Positions 37,488 to 46,098 of a stretch of DNA of 64,000 bases are shown here, piece by piece; the first letter of the stretch is position 1; every line of letters starts with the position of its first letter. The translations under genes and the position numbers were made by a program. Below the pieces are notes generated by a model. The model was not told where the DNA came from, made no database searches, and was given only the letters and a program-made list of their open reading frames with translations. The stretch lies in NCBI RefSeq assembly GCF_000155635.1, contig NZ_DS990556.1:1928670-1992669 (forward strand), written 5' to 3'. The DNA is from Cyanobium sp. PCC 7001 (lineage in GTDB: Bacteria; Cyanobacteriota; Cyanobacteriia; PCC-6307; Cyanobiaceae).

Positions 37488-37763
37488 ATGGCCTACTTCA
37501 CCTGGAAGGAAACCGGTCTCACCGCCGACTGCCCGAGCCTGGCGGCGATGGCGGCACGGTTCGAGGAAGCGGCGGCCCTGATGCGCCAGATGGATGCGGA
37601 GGGATTCCGGCTCGAACTCCAGGCCGAGGGTCAGCGGATCACCCACCCCGATCCCGGCGTGTTCGAGGCCTACGGCTTCGTCAGCGAGGAATCGCCGGTG
37701 CGCCAGCTCACCCTCTGGAGTGGGGAGGCCCCCCCTGCGGCCACGGGACCGGCAGGCCCGTGA
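37488..37763 (+). CDS. Conserved small protein of unknown function, 91 residues
   Basis: No named family. Soluble, with an amphipathic helix (SLAAMAARFEEAAALMRQMDAEGF) followed by strands (RLELQAEGQRITHPDPGVFEAYGF) and a Pro/Ala-rich tail. It is probably real because codon bias and start context match its neighbours. It follows mraY by 68 bases and converges on a small reverse-strand gene. Confidence 0.6.
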   Translation: MAYFTWKETGLTADCPSLAAMAARFEEAAALMRQMDAEGFRLELQAEGQRITHPDPGVFEAYGFVSEESPVRQLTLWSGEAPPAATGPAGP

Positions 37764-37782
37764 GCCTGGGGTGGGCAGGCGT

Positions 37783-38001
37783 TCAGCGGCTGCGCAGATA
37801 GCCCACCACCCACACCAGCACGAAGGCCAGGGAAGAGACGCCCAGGTACACGAGCACGCCGTTCTGCAGGGTGTTGATGTCCCAGCCGAACAGCAGGCCA
37901 TCGGCCGCATCGCCGGCGGTGCGGAATGCGATCAGCCTGCCCATGGCCCGTGCCCCTGCGAGCAGCTTCTCTAGCAGGCAGCGCCCTGGGTTGGGCCCCA
38001 T
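37783..38001 (-). CDS. Small single-span membrane protein of unknown function
   Basis: The 72-residue reading has one hydrophobic segment near the C-terminus (VLVYLGVSSLAFVLVWVVGYL) with a basic end, so it probably has its N-terminus outside the cytoplasm. An internal ATG at 37944 would give 53 residues and may be the real start, since the first 19 residues are basic and unremarkable. It diverges from purT. Confidence 0.5.
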   Translation of the reverse strand: MGPNPGRCLLEKLLAGARAMGRLIAFRTAGDAADGLLFGWDINTLQNGVLVYLGVSSLAFVLVWVVGYLRSR

Positions 38002-38047
38002 CCCCGGACGCCGGGTGCGGGAGGATCGTGGCCCTCACCTTCCCGGC

Positions 38048-39280
38048 ATGCCGATGGGCGGCTCGATGCAGCATTCCTTCCCCCGCACCCTGATGCTGCT
38101 GGGCAGCGGCGAGCTGGGCAAGGAGGTGGCGCTGGCCGCCCAGCGCCTCGGCTGCCGGGTGGTGGCCGTGGATCGCTACGCCGGCGCCCCGGCGATGCAG
38201 GTGGCCGACCACGCCGAGGTGGTGCCGATGACGGACGCGGAGGCGCTGAAGGCGGTGGTGCGCACCCACCGGCCCGATCTGGTGATCCCGGAGATCGAGG
38301 CCCTGGCGGTGGATGCCCTGGCGGAGCTGGAGCAGGAGGGGATCACCGTGATTCCCACGGCCCGCGCCACGGCCGTGACGATGAACCGGGACAGGATCCG
38401 CGACCTGGCCGCCAGCGATCTGGGGCTGCGCACGGCCCGCTTCGCCTATGCGGAGAGCGCCGAGGAGCTGGCCGCGGCGGCAGCGCCCCTCGGCTGGCCG
38501 GTGGTGGTGAAACCGGTGATGAGCTCGTCCGGCAAGGGGCAGAGCGTGGTGCGGGGCCCGGAACAGGTCGAGGCCGCCTGGAGCGCAGCCCAGGCCGGCG
38601 CCAGGGGCTCCGGCACCCGGGTGATCGTGGAGGAATTCCTCCACTTCGAGCTGGAGATCACCCTGCTCAGCGTGCGGCAGTGGAACGGACCCACCCTCTT
38701 CTGCCCGCCCATCGGCCACATCCAGGAGCGGGGCGACTACCAGTGCAGCTGGCAGCCTGCGGCCCTCGGAGCTGCCGAACTGGCCGAGGCCCAGGCCATG
38801 GCCCAGGCCGTCACCGACAACCTGGGGGGAGCCGGCCTGTTCGGGGTCGAGTTCTTCCTGTGCCGCCGGGGGGGCAACGGCAGCAGCAGCGGAACCGCCG
38901 ACGGGTCCAGCCTGGAGGTGGTGTTCTCCGAGCTCTCCCCACGCCCCCACGACACCGGCCTGGTGACGCTGGCAGGCCAGAACCTCAGTGAATTCGAGCT
39001 GCATCTGCGCGCCGTGCTGGGTCTGCCGATCCCGGCGATCCACAGCCTCGGACCCGCCGCCAGCCGCGTCATCCTGGCCGACGCCGCCCTGGACGCGGTG
39101 CGCTTCGAGGGGGTGGCGGAGGCCCTGAGCGAGCCGGACACCCAGGTGCTGCTGTTCGGCAAGCCGGATGCCCGGCCCCATCGCCGCATGGGGGTGGCAC
39201 TGGCCCGGGGCTTGGATCTGGACACCGCCCGGGGCCGGGCCGACCGGGCCGCCGCCCAGGTGCGGGTGGTGGCCGGCTGA
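38048..39280 (+). CDS. purT: Formate-dependent phosphoribosylglycinamide formyltransferase 2
   Basis: ATP-grasp enzyme that formylates GAR using formate in purine synthesis. The 410 residues include LMLLGSGELGKEVALAAQRLG, VVKPVMSSSGKGQS (the ATP-binding lysine region), VEEFLHFELEITLL, GHIQERGDY and VVFSELSPRPHDTG. Compared with the E. coli protein there is a Ser/Gly-rich insertion of about 15 residues between GVEFFL and VVFSE. PurU at 25.7 kb can supply the formate. Alternative ATGs lie at 38054 and 38066. Confidence 0.95.
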   Translation: MPMGGSMQHSFPRTLMLLGSGELGKEVALAAQRLGCRVVAVDRYAGAPAMQVADHAEVVPMTDAEALKAVVRTHRPDLVIPEIEALAVDALAELEQEGITVIPTARATAVTMNRDRIRDLAASDLGLRTARFAYAESAEELAAAAAPLGWPVVVKPVMSSSGKGQSVVRGPEQVEAAWSAAQAGARGSGTRVIVEEFLHFELEITLLSVRQWNGPTLFCPPIGHIQERGDYQCSWQPAALGAAELAEAQAMAQAVTDNLGGAGLFGVEFFLCRRGGNGSSSGTADGSSLEVVFSELSPRPHDTGLVTLAGQNLSEFELHLRAVLGLPIPAIHSLGPAASRVILADAALDAVRFEGVAEALSEPDTQVLLFGKPDARPHRRMGVALARGLDLDTARGRADRAAAQVRVVAG

Positions 39281-39331
39281 CCCTGGTGCGCAGGGGTTCT
39301 GGCCCTTATGGTGCGCCCGACAGGAGCCCCC

Positions 39332-40459
39332 ATGACCCAGGCCCAACCGGTTCCGCCACGTCAGGACGCACGGGATTCGGGCGGCTGGTCACCCCTGCGG
39401 CGCTCGAAGGCGGGTTCCAGCCAGGTCCGCACCGGATCCAGGACCGTCACGGTGCTCGGCCAGGCCGCCGCCCACGCGGGCCGCATGGAGCCAGGGCCGC
39501 AAGCAGGGGGCCCAGCGACGAGCCCCACGAGCGCCCCCCAGAAGAAGCCGGGCCATCAGAGCCAGACCCGGGGGCTCCGGCTGCCCGTGCTCCCCTTCAG
39601 CCTGGGCATCGTCTGCGGCCTCGCCCTCGCCGGGCCGATCCCTCACCTGCTGGGCAGCAGCCTGGCTGGACTGGTGGAGGCACCCAAGGAGAAACTGGCC
39701 GCCATCGTGAACCCGTTCACCAACGGCCAGCGCCAGGTGCTGGTGCTCGGCACCGACCGGGTGGGCGACAACACCGACGTGATGTTCACGGTGCAGGTGA
39801 AGGACGGGGCCACCCAGCTCACCCAGGTGCCCCGCGACACCTTCGTGGAATCGGAGCGGCTGGGGGTGGTGAAGGCCAACGCCCTCTATGCCTTCGGCGG
39901 GATTGACGCCGTGAAGGAGGAGGTGGGTCGGCTGCTGGATGCCCCGGTGGAGCGCTACGTGCGCATCAACCTGCGGGCGGTGGAGCGGCTGGCCGATGCC
40001 CTGGGCGGCATCGAGGTGGATGTGCCCAAGCGGATGTACTACGTGGACAACGCCCAGGGGCTCTACATCGACCTCTACCCCGGTCCCCAGGTGCTGAAGG
40101 GTGAGTCCCTGGAGGGCTTCCTGCGCTTCCGTCACGACGAGATGGGCGATCTGGGCCGGATGGAGCGCCAGAAACTGGTGCTCTCCCAGGTGTTCCGCAA
40201 GCTGGTGAGCCCATCCATGCTCACCGAGCTGCCGGAGCTGCTCCGGATCGCCGGCGAGGACATTCAGACCGACCTCTCCCCCATCGAGATGGGGCAGCTG
40301 CTGTCGGCCATGACCAACACCCGGCTCAGCTCGGCCCAGGTGCCGGGCCGGCTGTTCTGGCACAACGACCTGAGCTACTGGATGCCGGACAGCAACATGC
40401 ACTACCCCGCCCCCACCGCCGTGGAGGGCGACCTGGGCATGGCCGAAAGCCATCTCTGA
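39332..40459 (+). CDS. LytR-CpsA-Psr (LCP) family cell-envelope protein
   Basis: LCP proteins transfer glycopolymers to peptidoglycan or act as regulators. After an 80-residue basic, disordered N-terminus there is one membrane segment (LPFSLGIVCGLALAG), then the LCP domain outside the membrane: QVLVLGTDRVGDNTDVMF, VPRDTFVE, LGGIEVDVPKRMYY and the arginine-rich FLRFRHDEMGDLGRMERQ. The last of these holds the family's conserved phosphate-binding arginines. The ATG at 39332 is preferred over the GTG at 39308. Confidence 0.9.
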   Translation: MTQAQPVPPRQDARDSGGWSPLRRSKAGSSQVRTGSRTVTVLGQAAAHAGRMEPGPQAGGPATSPTSAPQKKPGHQSQTRGLRLPVLPFSLGIVCGLALAGPIPHLLGSSLAGLVEAPKEKLAAIVNPFTNGQRQVLVLGTDRVGDNTDVMFTVQVKDGATQLTQVPRDTFVESERLGVVKANALYAFGGIDAVKEEVGRLLDAPVERYVRINLRAVERLADALGGIEVDVPKRMYYVDNAQGLYIDLYPGPQVLKGESLEGFLRFRHDEMGDLGRMERQKLVLSQVFRKLVSPSMLTELPELLRIAGEDIQTDLSPIEMGQLLSAMTNTRLSSAQVPGRLFWHNDLSYWMPDSNMHYPAPTAVEGDLGMAESHL

Positions 40460-40501
40460 GCCTGCCCTCGCTGGCAGAGCGGGCCTCAGACAGAACGGGC
40501 C

Positions 40502-41986
40502 TCAGGACGAAGGGGGCGAGGCTGGGGGCGGCACCAGCACCAGGGGAATCAGGCTGTCTCCCCAACCTTGCGGGGCCAGCAGGGGAGCGGCCTGGGGAGC
40601 GGGTCGGGCGTCGGGGCCGGCGGCGAAGGCAGCCTGGGTCCAGGCCAGCACCAGACCCCGCAGCGGGCCACCGTTGCCACCGGCGGCAGCCCTGAGGTTG
40701 AAGTGGTCGCCGCCGTTGGCGATCACGATCTGATGCCCGAAGCCCTGGGCCGCCGCTGCCGCCTGGAGGGCCTCCGGATCGGGCGGCACCACCCAGTCAC
40801 GGCTGCCGGTGACCAGCAGCGCCCGGGCCTGCATGCTCTGGCCTGCCCCGTAGTCGAACAGCAGGCGCATGGGAGGACTCACGGCCAGCACGCCCACCAC
40901 CCGGGAATCCGCCAAGCCGGCCCGGTCGGCGGAACCCAGAAAGCTGCACTGCAGCACCCAGCTGAGGTTGCGGTCCGGATCCTGGAGATCGGCGCAGCGC
41001 TCGAACAGGCGCCGCGATGTCGGCTGGGTGCCCGCCAGCTGCAGGGCGGTGGTGGCCCCCCAGGAGTGACCCACCACCACCACCCGGTCCGCCTTGAGGC
41101 CATCGATCACCGCCGACACATCCAGGGGCCGCAACCGCAGCTCATCCGGCCCCGGGGGAGGGGTCTGGCCCGACAGCATGGCCCGCTGCTGGTCGGCATC
41201 GCTGCCGGGGTGCACCGGCAGTGCCACCGTGTAGCCATGGCTGGCGAGGTGGTTGGCCCAGCCCTCGAAGCTGTCCGGGCTGTCCCAGAGGCCGTGGGAG
41301 ATCACCACCACCTGGCCGTTGGGATTCAGGGCGGGCTCCACCAGCACCACATCCAGGGGCTGACTCCTGTGGGGAGCCGGCATGGACACCACCCGCCGTT
41401 GCGGAAGCCTGCCGCCGGGGCCACTCAACGCCGGGTCGATCGAGGCCGGGGTCTGGCTGGCCAGCACGGCTTTGGCCTGCTTCCGCTGCACGGCCATGCG
41501 CTGCAGGGCGGTGATGGCCTGGGGCAGATCCACGGTCACCGCTTCGCCGGGAATGGCCCGCAGGAACGTGTAGAGGGTGAGCTCACCGCTGCTGCTGGCG
41601 CGGTTGAGCACCTCGGTGAGCTCGTTGCCGCTGAGATCGGTCGGCAGTCCCTCCACCTGGCCCAGCGCCGACACCAGCAGCAGCACCTGCTGCAGCAATG
41701 GGGTGCCGGCGGCCTGGTTGATCACCAGGCGGGTCTCCACGGGCAGCGGTGTGTCGAAGATCTCCCGCATGTGACGCCCCACCGCTCCGTTGGTGGCACG
41801 GTTGAGTTCGGCCAGGTCGCTGGTGCCCCGCCAGAAGCGTTCAGGATTTTCCAGCTCGCTGAGCTTCACCGTGAAGCCGAAATCGAGCAGGGGCAGCTGC
41901 AGCACTACCGTGTCGATGGCGCGGGCCGGGCTGGCTCCCACCAGCAGCGCGAAGGAAGCCAGAGCAGAGAGAGAACGGCGCAACAT
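40502..41986 (-). CDS. Exported alpha/beta hydrolase with N-terminal DUF1400 domain
   Basis: A signal peptide (residues 1-23, cleavage after PARA) is followed by a DUF1400 domain (about 24-150) and an alpha/beta-hydrolase domain. The hydrolase has the oxyanion HGLWDSP (231-237), the nucleophile elbow GHSWG (serine 308), and a late GGDHFNL histidine block. This architecture is typical of cyanobacterial putative lipases or dienelactone-hydrolase-like proteins of unknown substrate. A separate gene at 55456 encodes a DUF1400 domain alone. It converges on the LCP gene. Confidence 0.85.
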   Translation of the reverse strand: MLRRSLSALASFALLVGASPARAIDTVVLQLPLLDFGFTVKLSELENPERFWRGTSDLAELNRATNGAVGRHMREIFDTPLPVETRLVINQAAGTPLLQQVLLLVSALGQVEGLPTDLSGNELTEVLNRASSSGELTLYTFLRAIPGEAVTVDLPQAITALQRMAVQRKQAKAVLASQTPASIDPALSGPGGRLPQRRVVSMPAPHRSQPLDVVLVEPALNPNGQVVVISHGLWDSPDSFEGWANHLASHGYTVALPVHPGSDADQQRAMLSGQTPPPGPDELRLRPLDVSAVIDGLKADRVVVVGHSWGATTALQLAGTQPTSRRLFERCADLQDPDRNLSWVLQCSFLGSADRAGLADSRVVGVLAVSPPMRLLFDYGAGQSMQARALLVTGSRDWVVPPDPEALQAAAAAQGFGHQIVIANGGDHFNLRAAAGGNGGPLRGLVLAWTQAAFAAGPDARPAPQAAPLLAPQGWGDSLIPLVLVPPPASPPSS

Positions 41987-42101
41987 CGGTTTGGAGAACG
42001 GCCCAGCCGATCACGGATACCGCTCAGGATGCTCCATCCCGGGCGCCTGGGGGATCAGCATCAGCGCAAATCCTCAACGGCCGACATGCCGGCCCCGGGG
42101 G

Positions 42102-42461
42102 TCAGCAGGTTCCGAACAGGGCGGCTTCGAGCCGTTCGAACCAGGTGTGGGTCTCGTCGCGGCCGGGTCCGCTGAGGGCGAGGGACACCGTTTCCCGCAC
42201 CGGATCACAGTTCACCGTGAGGGCCAGGGGGAGCTGGCCGTGCTCGGCGTGGTAGCAGGCACTGCGGCCGTCCTTGGCATAGAGCGTTTCGGGATCCCGG
42301 GTGAAGCCCAGCTCCCGGGTGAGACAGGCGATGCCGGTGAGGGAGGCCACCAGATCGGCGGAGGAATGGATCGCGGCCGTGTAGACCCAGGGCGCCGGCT
42401 CGGGGTCGTGCAGGGGATCGAGAATCAGGCTGTTGGCCAGGGATGTCACCAGGGCACGCAT
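42102..42461 (-). CDS. Conserved protein of unknown function, 119 residues
   Basis: No family recognised. The sequence is compact and globular (WVYTAAIHSSADLVASLTG, CLTRELGFTRDPETLYAKDG, CYHAEHGQLPLALTVNCDP) with four cysteines and ends ALFGTC. The frame can start at a TTG at 42476, but the ATG at 42461 gives a hydrophobic helix start and is preferred. It lies between the DUF1400 hydrolase and the PLD-like gene, all on the reverse strand. Confidence 0.6.
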   Translation of the reverse strand: MRALVTSLANSLILDPLHDPEPAPWVYTAAIHSSADLVASLTGIACLTRELGFTRDPETLYAKDGRSACYHAEHGQLPLALTVNCDPVRETVSLALSGPGRDETHTWFERLEAALFGTC

Positions 42462-42581
42462 GGGTGGACCGAGCAACAGGGCAGCCCCGTCAGCCTAGGG
42501 CCGGAACACTGTGACTAGCGTTTGCGGGTGCTCTTGGCACCAGATCTGGGGCGCCATCGCTGATGTCCGGGCTGCTGCCCG

Positions 42582-43769
42582 TCAACCGTGGCTTGGCATG
42601 GACGGTCCAAGACGGCGGAAATCCTTCCGGAACCGCCGGGCGAGATCCTTCACCAGCCTGGGGTCGTCCTTGATCAGCCCCATCTCCCGGTTCACCGTTG
42701 CCGAATCGGGCGAGAGGCTGATCGAGCCCACATAGGCGAGGCGGTGGTCCACCACGGCGGCACGGGCGTGCATGTAGGGCTGGGCGGCACTCTGGTCAGG
42801 CCCACTGGTGCGTACCGCAACGCCGACCGCCTGCAGGGCGGCGATCGCGGACGCATGCTGAGCGTTCTGCTCTGCGGTGAACCCGTTCACCTGCGCCGGT
42901 GTGACCAGCTGCACCCGCACCCCCCGCTTCACCGCGCCAACGAGCTGACTCTCCAGGGCAGCATTGCCCAGTTCTTCGCTGTACACGAGCAGCCGCTTCC
43001 GGGCTTGCTGATACAGGTCGGCCATCCCTGAGGCGGCATTGCGCGGGGCGATCAGCAGCTCACGGGGCTTCACCGCCGGTGTGGGGTTGAACGGTGGCGG
43101 CGGCTGACCCACCGGAGCCGAGAACGCCCAGTCGTTGGTGAACAGCCTGCGGATGGTGCGCAGAACCCTGGGATCGGTGCTGGCCAGAGCGAAATCGCGG
43201 TACTGGGCGAAGGTGGTGCTGTCGAGACAGGCAGAGCCGTACACCAGCAGCTTGGCGTCGATCAGGATCGTCTTGGGGAAGGAGCGGGGAAAGATTGGAT
43301 TGCTGAGATGCAGTTCCCCTCCCGCGGCCACGAAGTCGCCAGCCAGGTTCTGCTGCTCGGCGTCCAGAGCTTCGTACTTGCCGCGATCGACAATCGCCCG
43401 CACCCGCACACCGCGATCCAGAGCCTTGCGAAGGCCGGCAAGGATGATCGGATCCTCCAGCACACAGATCTCGATCCGGATCTGTCGCTCGGCCAGGGCA
43501 AAGGCCCTGCGGTAGATCCTGCGGCCGTCGCGGGGCAGCACCTGCAGCCGCTCGAAGACGGCACCGGTGATCGGATCGCTGGAGCGGGGGCCTGCCACGC
43601 TGGGGGTTGCCCGTAATGCCCGGATCCCCTCCGCCCTGCCGTCCGGTGCGGCAGCGGCGAAGCCGGTGGGCTCCAGGGTGGAGACCGCTCGGGAGGGCAG
43701 GGCCCAGGCCGGCAGCAGCGGCCGGGGATCCGGCTCCTGCAGAAACCCCGGGGAAGAGGGCTCGAGCAT
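42582..43769 (-). CDS. Phospholipase D-like protein with two degenerate HKD motifs
   Basis: The 395-residue protein has two PLD-like halves. Active family members use two HxKxxxxD motifs that together form one active site. Here the first reads FPKTILID (164-171), with phenylalanine in place of histidine, and the second reads HARAAVVD (334-341), with arginine in place of lysine. Strands around both sites are kept (LLVYGSACLDSTTF; LAYVGSISLSPDS). The fold is therefore likely but normal phosphodiesterase activity is doubtful. No clear signal peptide. It is the gene downstream of the RTX gene, separated by a strong hairpin. Confidence 0.8.
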   Translation of the reverse strand: MLEPSSPGFLQEPDPRPLLPAWALPSRAVSTLEPTGFAAAAPDGRAEGIRALRATPSVAGPRSSDPITGAVFERLQVLPRDGRRIYRRAFALAERQIRIEICVLEDPIILAGLRKALDRGVRVRAIVDRGKYEALDAEQQNLAGDFVAAGGELHLSNPIFPRSFPKTILIDAKLLVYGSACLDSTTFAQYRDFALASTDPRVLRTIRRLFTNDWAFSAPVGQPPPPFNPTPAVKPRELLIAPRNAASGMADLYQQARKRLLVYSEELGNAALESQLVGAVKRGVRVQLVTPAQVNGFTAEQNAQHASAIAALQAVGVAVRTSGPDQSAAQPYMHARAAVVDHRLAYVGSISLSPDSATVNREMGLIKDDPRLVKDLARRFRKDFRRLGPSMPSHG

Positions 43770-43881
43770 GGGCAGACAGACCCTGGGCCCCCACGAGAGA
43801 AGGCCACGCTAGGCGCAGCCAGGACCGCGACCGAACTGTCGAGGTGTGCAGCGGCGGAGGCGATGGCGTTGCCAGAGCGAA

Positions 43882-43909
43882 GGAGCCAGCTCCGGGTGGA
43901 GCTGGCTCC
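43882..43909 (-). terminator. Perfect 12-bp hairpin after the RTX gene
   Basis: GGAGCCAGCTCC is repeated inverted around a 4-base loop, six bases after the stop of the RTX gene. There is no long T-run. It probably ends or protects the RTX message before the PLD-like gene. Confidence 0.65.
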
Positions 43910-43915
43910 GGATCC

Positions 43916-45862
43916 TCAGGCCACGACCATGAGGCGATCGGCCAGGCGTTCGGCGTTCACGCCCTGCAGCTGGGCCAGGAGCATGGTCTGACCACCGAAG
44001 GTGGCAAAGACATTGCTCCCCGAGAAACTCAGCATGCGCGGCTTCAGGGGTGCCATCAGCTGGAGCCTGTCGCGCTTGATCTCAAGGTCTCGAATGAGAT
44101 CCCCACCGGGCTGGGCCCCGGAGACGGGGTCGAGCTCAAGCACAAACGTGTCCTTGCCGCTGCCACCGATCAGCACATCGCGACCAGAGCCACCACGCAG
44201 CCAGTCGGGACCGGCTCCACCTCTGAGAACGTCGTTGCCGTTGCCCCCATAGAGGCGATCATTGCCCTTCTTGCCGATCAGAAGGTCATCACCATCCCCT
44301 CCGAAAAGGCGGTCTTTCTTCCGCCCACCCCGGAGCACATCATTTCCGAAGGACCCAGTCATGAAATACCGGCCCTTCTTCTTGATGATCGTGACACCCT
44401 GATCCTCAGGAGCACCGCTGGCGGGGGGAGTCACAGGCACCTCGCCGCCCGGAAGCGGGGGGGCAGCCTCGTCCAGCCCGTTGATCGTGATGGTGGCTGT
44501 GGTGGGAACCGTGTTGACCCCATCGCTGACCGAATAGGCGGCCTGAATGATGCGCACGTCGCCTTGAAGCAGAGAATCAAAGACACTCGGGTTGACCGTG
44601 AGGCTGGATCCCGAGGCCTGAACCGCGTCCAAGGGGAGGGTCACAGGATTCGTGCCGTCTGTCGCCTGCAACGTCAGATTGCCAACGGTGAGGGGGTCAC
44701 CCTCCGGATCCGTGGCCTGGCTGAGAAGATCCACGTTGAACGTGGGATCGTCCTCTGTTTTGACCAGCGTGATCGGCGCCACCGATGGAAACTGGTTTCC
44801 ACCCACCAGGATGTCCAGGAAGGTGAGGTTGTTGGGCACATCGATGCTCGCCACACCTGTACCCGTGGCCGGGGCTCCGGACTCCGCCGCTGCGGTGGCC
44901 TCCTCCTCGGTGCTGACCTGGATATCAGCCTGATCCAGCTGGAAGTTGCCGTCCGTGGGAAAGGCCGTGGTGAGCCGGTAGGTACCAGCCTGGCTGGGCC
45001 TCCACCCACCCTGGGAGACGCCATAGACCACCTTGCCCGCCACGGTGACCTCCGCACCGAAGGTCAGCCCCTGGACAGGATCATCGATGGTCACGCCGTC
45101 GGTGATGTCAGCATCCACCCAGTAATCACCGTTCCAGGTGAAATCACCCAGTTCCGGTGTACCCACCACATGCTGGATCACCAGCTTGGCGTTCTGGGAG
45201 TACACCGAGGCCAGAGGGGATTCCTCCGTGAGCACGCGCGGATCGGGCGGTGAAAGAGGATCAATACTTCCCGCTATAGGGTAAGCATTGGCCGAAGCCC
45301 CCTGCACTTCCGTAGGACTGCTTGGGTTCGCCAGCAGCTCCATCGGGTAGGCCGTCATCTCGGCATCCAGCGCTACATCCCCAACAAAGGAGGTGGCCAG
45401 ATCCTTGTAGAAGCTGATCTCCACCCGAACGGGCCTGCCCAGCGCCAGGGGCCTTGTTCCCTCCAGACTGTCGCCCCAGTCGACCGTGCTGACAAAGACA
45501 TTGGTGGACAGATCCTGGTCAGCGCTGATCAATTCCGAATCAGCCTGCCAAGTGTTGCCCTGCGTCTTCTGAGCAAAGAGATAGTAACCATTGATCTGGT
45601 CATCCAGAGTAATCGTCCCATCATTGTTCAGATCGTAGGGAATGGTGAATTCAAAGGCATCGGGCAAGCCTGGCAAGGTCAGGCCCACCCCATCGGTGAA
45701 GATCACCGGAAAGGAGAGATTGTTGCCAGCAGACTCCTCTTCGCCTCCACCCATACCGCCACCTCCACCCATGCCGCCGCCACCTGCGGCTGCTTCAGCG
45801 GGGGAGAGCAGAGGATCTTCAAAAGTGATGGTTGAAACGTCAAAGCCATTGAAGAGTTTCAT
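43916..45862 (-). CDS. Large RTX-type calcium-binding protein, probably secreted
   Basis: A 648-residue, acidic, low-cysteine protein. Residues about 25-45 are Gly/Met-rich with Glu. DLNNDGTITLDDQ near residue 80 resembles an EF-hand or dockerin-like calcium loop. A cadherin/VCBS-like stretch follows (DPEGDPLTVGNLTLQATDG, AAYSVSDGVNTVPTTATI). Residues about 503-570 hold six or seven RTX nonapeptide repeats such as GGDGDDLLIG and GGSGRDVLIG. RTX proteins usually leave by a type I system through a C-terminal signal; no export gene is adjacent. AGGTGA before the ATG at 45862 supports this start over the GTG at 45871. Its base composition looks less GC-rich than its neighbours, which suggests acquisition. 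Confidence 0.85.
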   Translation of the reverse strand: MKLFNGFDVSTITFEDPLLSPAEAAAGGGGMGGGGGMGGGEEESAGNNLSFPVIFTDGVGLTLPGLPDAFEFTIPYDLNNDGTITLDDQINGYYLFAQKTQGNTWQADSELISADQDLSTNVFVSTVDWGDSLEGTRPLALGRPVRVEISFYKDLATSFVGDVALDAEMTAYPMELLANPSSPTEVQGASANAYPIAGSIDPLSPPDPRVLTEESPLASVYSQNAKLVIQHVVGTPELGDFTWNGDYWVDADITDGVTIDDPVQGLTFGAEVTVAGKVVYGVSQGGWRPSQAGTYRLTTAFPTDGNFQLDQADIQVSTEEEATAAAESGAPATGTGVASIDVPNNLTFLDILVGGNQFPSVAPITLVKTEDDPTFNVDLLSQATDPEGDPLTVGNLTLQATDGTNPVTLPLDAVQASGSSLTVNPSVFDSLLQGDVRIIQAAYSVSDGVNTVPTTATITINGLDEAAPPLPGGEVPVTPPASGAPEDQGVTIIKKKGRYFMTGSFGNDVLRGGRKKDRLFGGDGDDLLIGKKGNDRLYGGNGNDVLRGGAGPDWLRGGSGRDVLIGGSGKDTFVLELDPVSGAQPGGDLIRDLEIKRDRLQLMAPLKPRMLSFSGSNVFATFGGQTMLLAQLQGVNAERLADRLMVVA

Positions 45863-46035
45863 GATCGTCACCTGATTCAGAACGAAACCAACACGATGCA
45901 GCCCGCCTTGGCCACATCACCTCAGAGCAACCCACCGAAGGATTGCCACAGGAATCCCTGCCCCTATCCAAGGGGCTATCCAATAACTCCAACCCTGCTC
46001 AGGAGACGAGCCGGCTGATCAGTTGAACATGGATC

Positions 46036-46098
46036 TCAAGAGCACTGCCGACACGCAGGCAGCCTGGGAGCGAAGAGATCTGGTGAGGGTGACTTCAT
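46036..46098 (-). CDS. Possible 20-residue leader peptide upstream of the RTX gene
   Basis: On the reverse strand AGGAGGTGAT (within 46105-46114), an almost full match to the 16S anti-Shine-Dalgarno, lies nine bases before an ATG that opens a 20-codon frame (MKSPSPDLFAPRLPACRQCS). The peptide has no recognised function. The unusually strong ribosome site in a long leader suggests a regulatory upstream frame or a remnant of a gene. Expression is not shown. Confidence 0.3.
   Translation of the reverse strand: MKSPSPDLFAPRLPACRQCS

Noticed and set aside
40475-40505. Short repeat CGGGCCTCAG twice between the LCP and DUF1400 hydrolase genes
   Set aside because: Two copies of a 10-base word in a GC-rich convergent gap; too weak to call a repeat element or terminator.
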